Part shown: positions 1 through 8,878 of the stretch, one piece after another
Layout: every line of letters starts with the position of its first letter
How positions within the stretch are numbered: the first letter of the stretch is position 1
From: Chondrocystis sp. NIES-4102
GTDB taxonomy: Bacteria > Cyanobacteriota > Cyanobacteriia > Cyanobacteriales > Xenococcaceae
Assembly (NCBI GenBank): GCA_002368355.1
Contig: AP018281.1
Coordinates: 930,001-994,000 of the forward strand
Reading direction: 5' to 3'
Length of the DNA: 64,000 bases
Program-made: the position numbers and the translations under genes
The notes under the pieces: model-generated
Told to the model about the DNA's origin: nothing
Database searches by the model: none
The model's input: only the letters and a program-made list of their open reading frames with translations

Positions 1-174
1 TCAGATGAATTACTATTGGAACTTCAGCAGTCGATTATGGCTATTGATTTGGATCAAATAGAAGCAATTATCGAGAAGATCGCTGAAAAAAACGAGCTAC
101 TTGCTCAAACAATTAATCAGCATATAAATAATTTTGAATACGAATATATTTTACAATCATTGCTTCAAAAATAG
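1..174 (+). CDS. C-terminal end of an upstream gene, probably a sensor kinase
   Basis: The window opens inside an open frame that ends at TAG 172-174; 57 residues are visible. They are acidic and helical, with DELLLELQ near the start and YILQSLLQK at the end. This resembles the short helical tail found behind the last domain of many cyanobacterial hybrid histidine kinases. The next gene (receiver plus ATPase) starts 22 bases later on the same strand, so the two are probably co-transcribed parts of one signalling operon. No catalytic motif lies within the window, so the assignment rests on the tail and the neighbour only. Confidence 0.55.
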   Translation, partial: SDELLLELQQSIMAIDLDQIEAIIEKIAEKNELLAQTINQHINNFEYEYILQSLLQK

Positions 175-196
175 AGTTTTATAAGGCAAGGTAATC

Positions 197-1660
197 ATGA
201 AAAAGTTAATGATGGCTCAGGAGTTGAATAATATCTTAGTAGTAGATGACACTCCGCAAAATTTGCATTTACTAGTTGATATTTTAACCAAATATGATTA
301 TAAAGTTAGACCTGTTCCCAATGGTAAATTAGCAATTTCAGCAGCGCAAATAAATCCACCCGATTTAATTTTATTAGATATTATGATGCCAGATTTGGAT
401 GGTTATCAGGTATGTAAGCAGTTGAAAGCTAACCCAATCACCAAAGATATCCCAATTATATTTATTAGTGCGATTAATGAACCTGTAGATAAAGTAAAAG
501 CATTTGCCATTGGTGGAGTTGATTATATTACTAAACCATTTCAGATGCACGAGGTTTTAATTAGGGTTAAACATCAGATTGCTTTAGTTAATTTAAAAAA
601 ACAATTGAAACTAAAAAATGAGCAATTAAATAATACCGTTAAACAACTACAACAAAACCAAAAGAAAATTGTTAAATCAAGTACCTATTCGGCTTTGGAA
701 ACAATTACTTCGGGTTTAATTGAGCAGCTAAACTACCCATTATCAGAAATAAATAGTTGTTTGGCAGAGCTTAAGGAGTATGGTAGTGCTAGTGTCAAAG
801 ATTTACCTAATTTTTTACAACAAATATCGCCAGAAGAGCAAAAATACTTTCAAGCTTTATTAAAACAAGCACAGTCAAATAGGGTAAATACTTTACTTTC
901 ACCTACGGAAAAATCTGAGCTAAAAAGCAAAATTATCAATCAGTTAGTAAGATTGAAACTAGAAAAGACTGCCCAATTAGCTGATATGTTAATTGAATTA
1001 GGTTCAGATGAAGAAATAAATGAGCTTATACCATTACTAACAGGTAATAATTATTTAGAGATTATCGAAAATGCTTGCTTGCTCCATAAATTACAACAAA
1101 ATCTTGATAAAATTACCGAATCTACAACTCGCTTTAGCCATTTAACTAATGGTTTAAAAAACTACGGTGAGAGTCAAAAAACCCAATCAGAAAAACGCCC
1201 CGCCCACTTAGAAAATACCGTGGAAATGGCATTAAAATTAGTAGGAGCAAAGATTACCCCAGGTATTCAAATTATTAAAAACTATAGTAATGTACCTACT
1301 ATTTGTTGCTATCCAGAAAAACTGCAAATAGTTTGGGTAAATCTAATTAAAAATGCCATAGAAGCTATTGGTACTCACGGTATCCTAACCATTAATATCT
1401 ATCAACAGGAGGATAATTTAGCAGTAGATATTATTGATACAGGGGAGGGAATAGAATCAAAAATAGTTACTAAACTTTGTGAGCCTTTTTTCACAACTAA
1501 ACCATCAGGAGAACATACAGGTTTAGGCTTAACTATTGCTAAACAATTTATAGAACAACATGATGGGATAATTTCCATTGCCACACTATCTAGTAAAGCC
1601 ACTTTACCTGGGAATACCAAATTCACCGTGTCCTTACCCTTAAATATATCTAAGATATAA
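197..1660 (+). CDS. Response regulator fused to a histidine-kinase-like ATPase, H-box His missing
   Basis: 487 residues. A receiver domain occupies about residues 11-125, with acidic pair D17/D18, phospho-acceptor D61 (LLDIMMPDLDG) and K113 (ITKPF). A coiled coil follows (130-160), then a dimerisation/H-box-like segment and a GHKL ATPase domain at about 340-485 with N box NLIKNAIEAI, G1 DTGEGI, F box EPFFTTK and G2 TGLGLTIAK. At the H box, where relatives read G-x-A-H-E-I-N-x-P-L, this protein reads GLIEQLNYPL, so Glu176 replaces the phospho-acceptor His while the flanking Asn, Pro and Leu are kept. ATP binding looks intact but ordinary autophosphorylation should be impossible. It may act as an ATP-binding output or scaffold for the upstream kinase. 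AAGGCAAGG lies upstream of the ATG. The 3' end overlaps the convergent fructosamine kinase gene by 11 bases. Confidence 0.85.
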   Translation: MKKLMMAQELNNILVVDDTPQNLHLLVDILTKYDYKVRPVPNGKLAISAAQINPPDLILLDIMMPDLDGYQVCKQLKANPITKDIPIIFISAINEPVDKVKAFAIGGVDYITKPFQMHEVLIRVKHQIALVNLKKQLKLKNEQLNNTVKQLQQNQKKIVKSSTYSALETITSGLIEQLNYPLSEINSCLAELKEYGSASVKDLPNFLQQISPEEQKYFQALLKQAQSNRVNTLLSPTEKSELKSKIINQLVRLKLEKTAQLADMLIELGSDEEINELIPLLTGNNYLEIIENACLLHKLQQNLDKITESTTRFSHLTNGLKNYGESQKTQSEKRPAHLENTVEMALKLVGAKITPGIQIIKNYSNVPTICCYPEKLQIVWVNLIKNAIEAIGTHGILTINIYQQEDNLAVDIIDTGEGIESKIVTKLCEPFFTTKPSGEHTGLGLTIAKQFIEQHDGIISIATLSSKATLPGNTKFTVSLPLNISKI

Positions 1661-2513
1661 TCTGCTTAATCCTTCTTTGAGCGTCTTGAGCATACCCTCC
1701 TCCAAAAAGATTAAAGTGATTTAAAACATGATAGAGATTATAAATACTCTTGCGTTGTTGATAACCACTCTCTAACTCCCAGGCTTCATTGTAACCCTGA
1801 TAAAAAGCTGGTGGAAAACCACCAAACAACTCAGTCATAGCTAGATCAGTTTCGCGATCGCCATAATAGGTTGCAGGGTCTAAAATTACGGGTGTACCAT
1901 CTTTAGCAATAGCTGCATTACCCGACCAAAGATCCCCATGTAACAGAGATGCTGGGGGTTGATGATCAATTAACTTATTTCTAACAGCATTAACTACCAA
2001 ATGGCGGTCTGGAAAATTTCCTCCACGTCGTTTAGCCAAATCTAATTGATAACCGATACGATACTCCGCAAAAAAATCCGCCCAATTATTTGTCCAGGTA
2101 TTAACTTGAGGGGTCGAACCGATAGTATTATTACGCTCCCAACCAAAGCTATCATTAATACCTTGACGGTGCAACAAAGCCAACTGACGACCCATTGCCA
2201 TCCAACTTTGACTATTACCTCTTCCCAAATCTAACCATTGCAACACAAGATAACTTGAATTAGCTGCTATTCCCCAACATACGGGCTGGGGTACAGTAAT
2301 TGTTTTGGTAGCGTTTATTTGCGTTAAGGCGATGCTTTCGGCAACAAACATTTCAATCTGCGAAGCCTGGTTAAGCTTGACAAAATATTCTTGCCCATCA
2401 CCACTAATTTGATACCCTTGATTAATACAACCACCGCTAACAGTTTTACTATGTGCGATCGCGAATTTATTTTTGGTTGTTTGGCTTATTGCTTGAGCTA
2501 TTTGTGTCCACAT
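1650..2513 (-). CDS. Fructosamine kinase family protein
   Basis: 287 residues, normal length for the bacterial fructosamine/ketosamine-3-kinase family. These enzymes phosphorylate sugars attached to amino groups on glycated proteins or small molecules, which makes the adduct unstable (protein repair, cytoplasmic). The APH-like fold is visible: LLHGDLWSGNAA is the catalytic loop with the Asp base, and VILDPATYYGDRETDLAM is the metal-binding motif typical of this family. The N-terminal half carries YFVKLNQ, matching the nucleotide-binding Lys strand. ATG at 2511-2513. The gene is convergent with and overlaps the receiver-ATPase gene. Upstream lies a repeat-rich gap, so it is probably transcribed alone. 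Confidence 0.88.
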   Translation of the reverse strand: MWTQIAQAISQTTKNKFAIAHSKTVSGGCINQGYQISGDGQEYFVKLNQASQIEMFVAESIALTQINATKTITVPQPVCWGIAANSSYLVLQWLDLGRGNSQSWMAMGRQLALLHRQGINDSFGWERNNTIGSTPQVNTWTNNWADFFAEYRIGYQLDLAKRRGGNFPDRHLVVNAVRNKLIDHQPPASLLHGDLWSGNAAIAKDGTPVILDPATYYGDRETDLAMTELFGGFPPAFYQGYNEAWELESGYQQRKSIYNLYHVLNHFNLFGGGYAQDAQRRIKQIIS

Positions 2514-2520
2514 TGGTAGT

Positions 2521-2610
2521 CAGGAGATAGGAGTCAGGGGTCAGCAGACAGGTAGTAGGTAGGGGATAGTAGGTAGGGGGTAGTAGGTAGGGGGTAGTAG
2601 GTAGGAGATC
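2521..2610. repeat. Short tandem repeat tract (period about 14, GGTAGTAGGTAGGG)
   Basis: About four imperfect copies of a GGTAGTAGGTAGGG unit lie at 2551-2607, preceded by GGAGTCAGGGGTCAG-like sequence from 2530. The same purine-rich words recur in other gaps of this window (near 4190, 26790) and as their pyrimidine complement (7570, 29200, 32440, 41730). They look like cyanobacterial short tandem repeated repetitive sequence rather than a CRISPR, as there are no unique spacers. Confidence 0.8.
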
Positions 2611-2684
2611 AAAAGCTAAGAAGCTCACAGATCATAACTACCAATATTAATAATAGGTCATACTCGATAGGCAATAACGCCAAT

Positions 2685-3599
2685 CTAAGGATTATTATTA
2701 GGAACTCGCTGTGTAAAATCAAGTAGCAACTGCATATTATCAATCATAATCAGGCGTAAATCATCAGTTAGAGGTAAGACACCCTGTGCGCCAAACCAAC
2801 GTTCAAATATTTCCACATATTCAGGTTGATCTGCTAAATAGCCCTGCATATATTTAGCTAGAGTATAATTTACCGCATTAAGTAATTGAGAATTATTTTC
2901 TGCCACCATACAAGCAATACCTTCACGGGAATATTCCCCGAAAATTTGAAAATCTTGGGGGTTAGAAATATTTTGTAACCAGCTTTCTAAGAGGATACCA
3001 TCGTCAGCAAAAGCATCAATTTTTCCCTGATCTAAAGCCTGATAAGCAGCAGCACGATCTTTAAAAATTACAATCTCAGCCGAGGGTTGAGCGAGTCTAA
3101 TGGCTTTTTCATTGGTTGTTTTAGCTAAAGCCCCAATACGTTTACCTGCAAAAGATGTATCATACCGATAATTGCTGTCACTTTTAGCTAATAGTCTCGT
3201 ACCTGTAGAACTATAACTGAGAGAAAAATCAATCAAGCGATCGCGTTGCCAAGTAAAACTACTAGCATCACAAACTATATCCACACTACCATCTCTTAAC
3301 TTGGGAATCCTTTGTTTGGGTTGGAGTGGTACTAATTCTAATTCAAGATCTTGTTTTAAATCTGTTTCTAGTTGCTGAGTAATTAACTCTAAAATATCTA
3401 TCGAATAACCAATTAACTCACCCTGTTCATTGCGATAGGCAAACGGGATGGCATCCTTACTCGTACCTGCGGTTATTTTACCTGTGCGGGCAATCTTTTC
3501 TATTACTGTTTCCCCATAAGCAGTAGCAGTTGTCAGTAACAGCATACTTAAGCTTACAAGTGAAATGACTGTTTGTTTTTTCCACCAGGACTTTAACAT
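2685..3599 (-). CDS. Periplasmic solute-binding protein, amino-acid type (SBP_bac_3)
   Basis: 304 residues. An N-terminal signal peptide is evident: basic MLKSWWKKQ, a hydrophobic run, and a likely cleavage after ATAYG or ATAYGE. The mature part follows the type II periplasmic binding protein pattern for polar amino acids: TGKITAGTSKDAIPFAY, GELIGYSIDILELI, DIVCDASSFTWQRDRLIDFSLSY and DAFADDGILL. Such proteins deliver ligand to an ABC importer or act as sensors. No permease or ATPase gene is adjacent, so it is an orphan here and the ligand cannot be assigned. The C-terminal tail (after ERWFGAQGV) is about 30 residues longer than the core fold. Confidence 0.82.
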   Translation of the reverse strand: MLKSWWKKQTVISLVSLSMLLLTTATAYGETVIEKIARTGKITAGTSKDAIPFAYRNEQGELIGYSIDILELITQQLETDLKQDLELELVPLQPKQRIPKLRDGSVDIVCDASSFTWQRDRLIDFSLSYSSTGTRLLAKSDSNYRYDTSFAGKRIGALAKTTNEKAIRLAQPSAEIVIFKDRAAAYQALDQGKIDAFADDGILLESWLQNISNPQDFQIFGEYSREGIACMVAENNSQLLNAVNYTLAKYMQGYLADQPEYVEIFERWFGAQGVLPLTDDLRLIMIDNMQLLLDFTQRVPNNNP

Positions 3600-3740
3600 A
3601 GATAAAACCGCTCTTTAAATTAAATGTAAATTAGTTACTGTGTTAAAGCAAAAAAATTAAATTAACTAGTTTGATCACTGTTATTTAACAATTTCAAATA
3701 AAAATACTATTATCTTGGAATAACAACAAAGAATTAAATC

Positions 3741-4118
3741 GTGACTCAAATCTTTTTAGCGATCGCAGGGATATTAGGTGGTTTATCAGTAATTTTGGGA
3801 TCTTTTGCTAGTCATGCCCTTAAAGGCAAATTAAGCGATTACGCCTTAGAAATCTGGGAAACAGCAACTAAATATCAAATGTATCACGCCTTAGCTTTAA
3901 TGTTAGTCGCCCTACTGTTAAGTCGCTTAACCACTACTTCCTTACCCTTAACCATTGCTGGTTATGCCTTTATAGCGGGAATACTTTTGTTTTCAGGTAG
4001 TCTTTATGCTTTAAGTTTAAGCGGGATAAAATCGCTGGGTGCAATTACTCCTTTAGGTGGTATAGCTTTTATCTTGGGCTGGGGATGCTTAGTGGTTGCA
4101 GCTTGGGGATATGAATAG
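3741..4118 (+). CDS. DUF423 family small membrane protein
   Basis: 125 residues with four predicted transmembrane helices covering almost the whole protein. The pattern ILGGLSVILGSFASHALKG near the N terminus, then WETATKYQMYHALALM and a Gly-rich last helix (TPLGGIAFILGWG), matches the DUF423 (YgdD/YwdK) family, whose function is not established. The start is GTG at 3741; the reading frame begins with T-Q-I-F directly before the first helix, which fits the family's N terminus. Transcribed alone, divergent from the solute-binding protein gene. Confidence 0.87.
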   Translation: MTQIFLAIAGILGGLSVILGSFASHALKGKLSDYALEIWETATKYQMYHALALMLVALLLSRLTTTSLPLTIAGYAFIAGILLFSGSLYALSLSGIKSLGAITPLGGIAFILGWGCLVVAAWGYE

Positions 4119-4483
<365 letters not shown>

Positions 4484-5620
4484 ATGCGTGTTGCCTTATT
4501 TACAGAAACCTTTTTACCTAAAGTTGATGGAATTGTGACTCGTTTGCGTCATACAATTGAACATCTCGAACGTAATGGCGATCGCGTTTTAATAGTTGCT
4601 CCCCAAGGAGGTTTGACAGAATACAAAGGGGCGAAAGTATATGGTGTTCCAGGTGTACCTCTACCTCTATATCCTGAATTAAAATTAGCTCTACCCCCTA
4701 TTGGCACAAGAAATGCTATTGAAGAGTTTCAACCAGATTTAATTCATGTAGTAAATCCAGCGTTTTTAGGCGTGGGAGGGATTTATTACGCTAAAACAAT
4801 GAATATTCCCCTGGTTGCTTCGTATCATACCCATTTACCTCAATATCTACAGCATTATGGACTGGGGGCGTTGGAAGGATTACTCTGGGAACTTTTGAAA
4901 GCTGCTCATAATCAGGCAAAATTAAATCTTTGCACTTCTACTGCAATGGTTAAAGAATTGGTAGATCACGGGATCAAAAGAGTGGATTTATGGCAAAGAG
5001 GGGTAGATACAGAAATGTTCCAACCCCATTTAGCCTCAGTTCAAATGCGATCGCGTCTATCTCAAGGTCATCCTGATGCACCATTACTACTTTATGTAGG
5101 TAGAGTCTCAGCAGAAAAACAGATTGATCAAATTAAACCAGTATTAGAAGCAATTCCCGAAGCTCGTTTAGCAATTGTGGGGGATGGCCCAAATCGTGAG
5201 GCTTTAAAAGCACATTTCGCAGATACCAATACGAATTTTGTAGGTTATCTACAAGGACTAGAATTAGCTTCTGCCTATGCCTCGGCGGATGCCTTTATCT
5301 TCCCTTCACGCACCGAAACTTTAGGTTTAGTCTTATTAGAAGCAATGGCTGCGGGCTGTCCTGTAGTGGCTGCGCGATCGGGTGGTATTCCAGATATTGT
5401 GACCGATGGTGTTAATGGATATCTCTTCTCGCCAGATGATCCCGATGGTGCAATTACCGCTACCAAATCATTGTTAGAGGCAAAACAGATTCGAGAACAA
5501 TTACGTTACAATGCTCGCGAGGAAGCAGAACAATGGGGTTGGGCATCTGCTACAAGGCAACTTCAAGCGTATTATCGTCAGGTGTTAAATGCTCAATGTA
5601 ATTTATCTTCTGCTGCTTAA
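4484..5620 (+). CDS. sqdX: UDP-sulfoquinovose:diacylglycerol sulfoquinovosyltransferase
   Basis: 378 residues, the usual length of cyanobacterial SqdX. It is a GT4-family, GT-B-fold glycosyltransferase that transfers sulfoquinovose from UDP-sulfoquinovose to diacylglycerol, the last step of SQDG thylakoid lipid synthesis, at the membrane surface. Seen: N-terminal FTETFLPKVDGIVTRL, acceptor-side SYHTHLPQYL, and in the C-terminal half LLYVGRVSAEKQ and the sugar-nucleotide-binding region FPSRTETLGLVLLEAMA (E-x7-E motif) followed by GCPVVAARSGG. The partner sqdB is not next to it, which is common. The ATG is preceded by an AT-rich leader without a strong ribosome-binding site. Confidence 0.9.
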   Translation: MRVALFTETFLPKVDGIVTRLRHTIEHLERNGDRVLIVAPQGGLTEYKGAKVYGVPGVPLPLYPELKLALPPIGTRNAIEEFQPDLIHVVNPAFLGVGGIYYAKTMNIPLVASYHTHLPQYLQHYGLGALEGLLWELLKAAHNQAKLNLCTSTAMVKELVDHGIKRVDLWQRGVDTEMFQPHLASVQMRSRLSQGHPDAPLLLYVGRVSAEKQIDQIKPVLEAIPEARLAIVGDGPNREALKAHFADTNTNFVGYLQGLELASAYASADAFIFPSRTETLGLVLLEAMAAGCPVVAARSGGIPDIVTDGVNGYLFSPDDPDGAITATKSLLEAKQIREQLRYNAREEAEQWGWASATRQLQAYYRQVLNAQCNLSSAA

Positions 5621-5697
5621 GAGTTACTAACACTTATGGCGGAAAAATCTAGCTGGTTTTATCATCCTAATAAGTAAGAAAGTAATCTGAAACAGCG

Positions 5698-7461
5698 ATG
5701 AAAAAACTAATGCTGCTGTGCCTGTTCACTTTAGGGATTGGGTTTGCCCTACTTAATTTCAAAGGAATGGCGCAACGAGGGGAATATAGCTCTATTATTT
5801 TAGATTTTAAAGAAGATGTAGCGATCGCTAAAATAAGTGAGGAGATACAAGGGCTATCTAAGAAATATAACCAGCAAGTCAGTCTCAATAGTATATTTTC
5901 GATTAATGATCGTATTTATATTGTTGAAGGAGATAAAAAGGTACTCAAGGAATTAAAGCGATCGCCCTTGAAGAAAGACACGGAATATATCGAACCTAAT
6001 TATCTCTATCATGCTTTCGATACTCCCAATGATCCCGAATATAGCAAGCAATGGAACTTTCGCGATATTAATATCGAACCTGCTTGGGATGAAACTAAAG
6101 GCGAAGGTGTAACTGTAGCTGTAATTGATACAGGTGTAGCTCAAGTACCAGATTTAAAACTCACCAAGTTTGTTAAAGGGTACGATTTTGTTAACAATAA
6201 AGATGATGCCATTGACGATAATGGACATGGAACTCATATAGCAGGAACTATTGCTCAATCTACCAATAATGGTTATGGTGTGGCTGGTATTGCCTATCAA
6301 GCTAGCATTATGCCTTTAAAAGTCCTATCGGGCAGTGGTGGTGGCACAGTTGCTGATATTGCCGAAGCTATAAAATTTGCTGCTGATAATGGTGCAAGCG
6401 TTATCAATTTAAGTTTAGGTGGTGGCGAGCCTAGCAATATCTTAGAAGAAGCCGTAAAATATGCTCATAATAAAGGGGTAGTTGTTGTTGCTGCTGCTGG
6501 TAACGAAGCTCGTAATGCTGCATCCTATCCAGCGCGTTACCCTGATGTTATTAGTGTCTCTGCTACCGATGCTGCGGGAGGTAAAGCTGATTATTCCAAT
6601 TTTGGTGCAGGAGTTGATATTTCTGCCCCTGGAGGTAGCGAAACTGGTAAAATTCTGCAAAATACCCTCGATCCTAGTACAGGAGAATCAGTATTTGTTG
6701 GTTTTCAAGGAACTAGTATGGCTGCTCCCCATGTAGCTGGTGTGGCTGCTTTGATTAGGGCAACTGGGATAGAAGATCCTAGTGAAGTCTCGGCAATTAT
6801 TAAACAGTCTGCACGCAAGGAACAACAAGACCATCTAAATCATTTTGGTGCAGGACATTTAGATGCTGGGGCAGCAGTTAAATTAGCTCTAAAAGGTCAG
6901 ATTACTGTTAATGATTTTCTGCGTTGGCTGCGTAAGAGTGGTTATCTTAACCCAGGTTTTTGGCTAGATGGTGGTGCAGTCGCTTTATTACCTAAATTAG
7001 GAATGGTCATTGGTTCATATTTACTAGCTTGGTTTTTACGCAACTATTTACCTTTTAGTTTTGGTTTAAACAGTGGCTTAATTTTTGGTAGTTCGGGGCT
7101 ATTTTTCCTTCAAGGATTATATATCTTTGATTTACCTCAATGGCCGATGCGTCTATTTGGTAGTTCAATTCCTGAATTAGGGAATGTTATTTTAGGCAAA
7201 TCTAGCCTTAATCCTTTATTTGCTAGCGTAGCAATTCCTTTGGTTTTAACTATCTTTCTATTAGGACATCCCAGTTTAAAATGGTTTGCCATTGGTTCTA
7301 GTATTGGAGTGGCAGCTTGTTTGGGAGTAAGTGCTATTGCTGAACCGAATATGTGGCTTTTAGGTAGTGGCGCGATCGCTCGTGGTTATTTGATGATTAA
7401 TGCGCTATTGTGTCTTGGTTTGGCTTATTTGGCTGCATTAAAGGAAAAACGCCGAGCCTGA
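5698..7461 (+). CDS. S8 family subtilisin-like serine protease with C-terminal membrane domain
   Basis: 587 residues. A signal peptide (KKLMLLCLFTLGIGFALL) is followed by a propeptide-like region (about 25-105) and the subtilase domain (about 120-400). The catalytic triad is visible: D144 (VIDTG), H177 (GHGTHIAG) and S340 (GTSMAAPHVAG), with the oxyanion Asn in AAAGNEA. After a linker with RWLRKSGYL the last 170 residues form about five hydrophobic helices, an unusual tail for a secreted subtilase. This suggests a protease tethered to a membrane with its catalytic domain outside the cytoplasm. The gene begins 77 bases after sqdX. ATG 5698 is chosen because the signal peptide begins there. Confidence 0.9.
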   Translation: MKKLMLLCLFTLGIGFALLNFKGMAQRGEYSSIILDFKEDVAIAKISEEIQGLSKKYNQQVSLNSIFSINDRIYIVEGDKKVLKELKRSPLKKDTEYIEPNYLYHAFDTPNDPEYSKQWNFRDINIEPAWDETKGEGVTVAVIDTGVAQVPDLKLTKFVKGYDFVNNKDDAIDDNGHGTHIAGTIAQSTNNGYGVAGIAYQASIMPLKVLSGSGGGTVADIAEAIKFAADNGASVINLSLGGGEPSNILEEAVKYAHNKGVVVVAAAGNEARNAASYPARYPDVISVSATDAAGGKADYSNFGAGVDISAPGGSETGKILQNTLDPSTGESVFVGFQGTSMAAPHVAGVAALIRATGIEDPSEVSAIIKQSARKEQQDHLNHFGAGHLDAGAAVKLALKGQITVNDFLRWLRKSGYLNPGFWLDGGAVALLPKLGMVIGSYLLAWFLRNYLPFSFGLNSGLIFGSSGLFFLQGLYIFDLPQWPMRLFGSSIPELGNVILGKSSLNPLFASVAIPLVLTIFLLGHPSLKWFAIGSSIGVAACLGVSAIAEPNMWLLGSGAIARGYLMINALLCLGLAYLAALKEKRRA

Positions 7462-7666
7462 TCTAAAGATCTCTTATGGGGGAAAGGATTTATTAATGGT
7501 ATAGCTTTGTATATGTTGGAGTTGTGGTAATTAGTTTTTTAACTATTGACAGACTCGTTACTCGTTATTCCTAATCCCTACCCCCTACCTATTACTAGCT
7601 ATTAGCTTCTCTGTATTCGTTACTCGTTACTCTTTACTCCCAGAAAGATCGAGGCGTACTAAAAGT
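7462..7666. repeat. Repeat-bearing intergenic spacer
   Basis: This gap between convergent genes holds pyrimidine-rich repeats: TTACTCGTTA words at 7558 and 7619-7632, and CCCTACCCCCTACCTATTAC near 7577. These are the complement of the GTAGGTAGGGG repeats elsewhere in the window. No gene is seen. Confidence 0.65.
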
Positions 7667-8845
7667 TTAAAACTGTAAAATTTCTAACTGATAATTATCG
7701 GGAGTAGGTTCAATTTCCCAAACTAGACATTCACCAGGATCTAAATCCACTTCCAAAAATAGTTGAGCAACAGGTTCGGTGGCAATATCCTCATTATCTG
7801 GAAAACTCTGTAAATCTGCATCAAGTAATCTCAACTTATACCCAACAGGAATCATGCAACCAGGAGTAATACAACTGAGTTCAAACCGCCAAGAACCTAT
7901 TTCCTCAAGAGGCAAAATTTTTAATTCATAAGCAACCCCTGCGATCGCAATTTGTTTAGCTAACCCTGAATCTGGAATAGTATTATTAGTTACTTCTGGT
8001 GTGGCTACCCCCCTAGATCCAATAGCATTAGGAGTCATTTGTATTTGTCTCCAACCTAATTCGGTGGCTAAATTATCTATTCCTTGTTGTAACCATTGCA
8101 ATACGGGAGTTTTTACACTGACACCACGGCGAGTTTGCGCCAAACGACGACAACAGTTAGGATTTTGAATTAAGGCTGCCCAACTGGCAAAAGGAACAGC
8201 TAATCTGGGTAATAATTGTGTTTTACTACCTAAACGTTCAATCAAATTATCTGCTTGAGTATTGGAGATAGTGGGAATAGGAGTAATGGCGGTTTTAGTA
8301 ATTTCCTGGGGACATAACTCTCTGGCTACCCAGAAGACATTAAGATCGGTAATTAAATCCTGCTCGTCTATAGTATAAGTGCGATCGCGATCATTTAAAC
8401 TACCTTTATGCTTAACCTGTTGATGAGTTGTATAACCCCAAACGTTAAGATAACCAGCGTCCACATTTACTTCAACTGCTAAATAATAATCTGCTACCCA
8501 CTCAGGAATATCTACCCACTCTTGGGGAATACGTAATTCACTATGATCTATTGCTTCGGTAGGAATCACAACTATTTTGCTATCTTGGAGATTAATAACA
8601 CTACCGTTAACCACTTCCCAAATATCAGCCTGATAAGTTGCATTTAACCCAACAGAAGCTGTCTCGTCTTCTTCGGTTTGTATCCAGGCTAAAAGACTAT
8701 CCAATGCCAACCGATTTAAATAACTCTGCCAACGACTAGAATTATTACTAGCACCTTGAGTTTTCGACCAAGCTTGTTCTAGCTGGGTAGTACTTAATTC
8801 TATAACTAAGTCAGTAGGGTTAAATAAAATTGAGTCGGCTGTCAT
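7667..8845 (-). CDS. DUF1822 family protein
   Basis: 392 residues. The N-terminal two thirds match the cyanobacterial DUF1822 family: NPTDLVIELS at the start, WQSYLNRLALDSLLAWIQ, then WEVVNGSVINL, VVIPTEAID, RIPQEWVDIPEWVADYYLAVEV and WGYTTHQQVK. The C-terminal part is acidic and beta-rich, ending in WEIEPTPDNYQLEILQF. The biochemical role is unknown. It lies 33 bases downstream of the sigma factor gene on the same strand; this sigma/DUF1822 pairing recurs in cyanobacteria and suggests they work together, perhaps in sigma-factor control (inference). Confidence 0.88.
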   Translation of the reverse strand: MTADSILFNPTDLVIELSTTQLEQAWSKTQGASNNSSRWQSYLNRLALDSLLAWIQTEEDETASVGLNATYQADIWEVVNGSVINLQDSKIVVIPTEAIDHSELRIPQEWVDIPEWVADYYLAVEVNVDAGYLNVWGYTTHQQVKHKGSLNDRDRTYTIDEQDLITDLNVFWVARELCPQEITKTAITPIPTISNTQADNLIERLGSKTQLLPRLAVPFASWAALIQNPNCCRRLAQTRRGVSVKTPVLQWLQQGIDNLATELGWRQIQMTPNAIGSRGVATPEVTNNTIPDSGLAKQIAIAGVAYELKILPLEEIGSWRFELSCITPGCMIPVGYKLRLLDADLQSFPDNEDIATEPVAQLFLEVDLDPGECLVWEIEPTPDNYQLEILQF

Positions 8846-8878
8846 GGGAGTACTCCTAGATAATATAGATTTAATTGT

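Noticed and set aside
2551-2607. Regular repeats that could suggest a CRISPR array
   Set aside because: Units are about 14 bases, head to tail, without unique spacers of constant length and without cas genes nearby.
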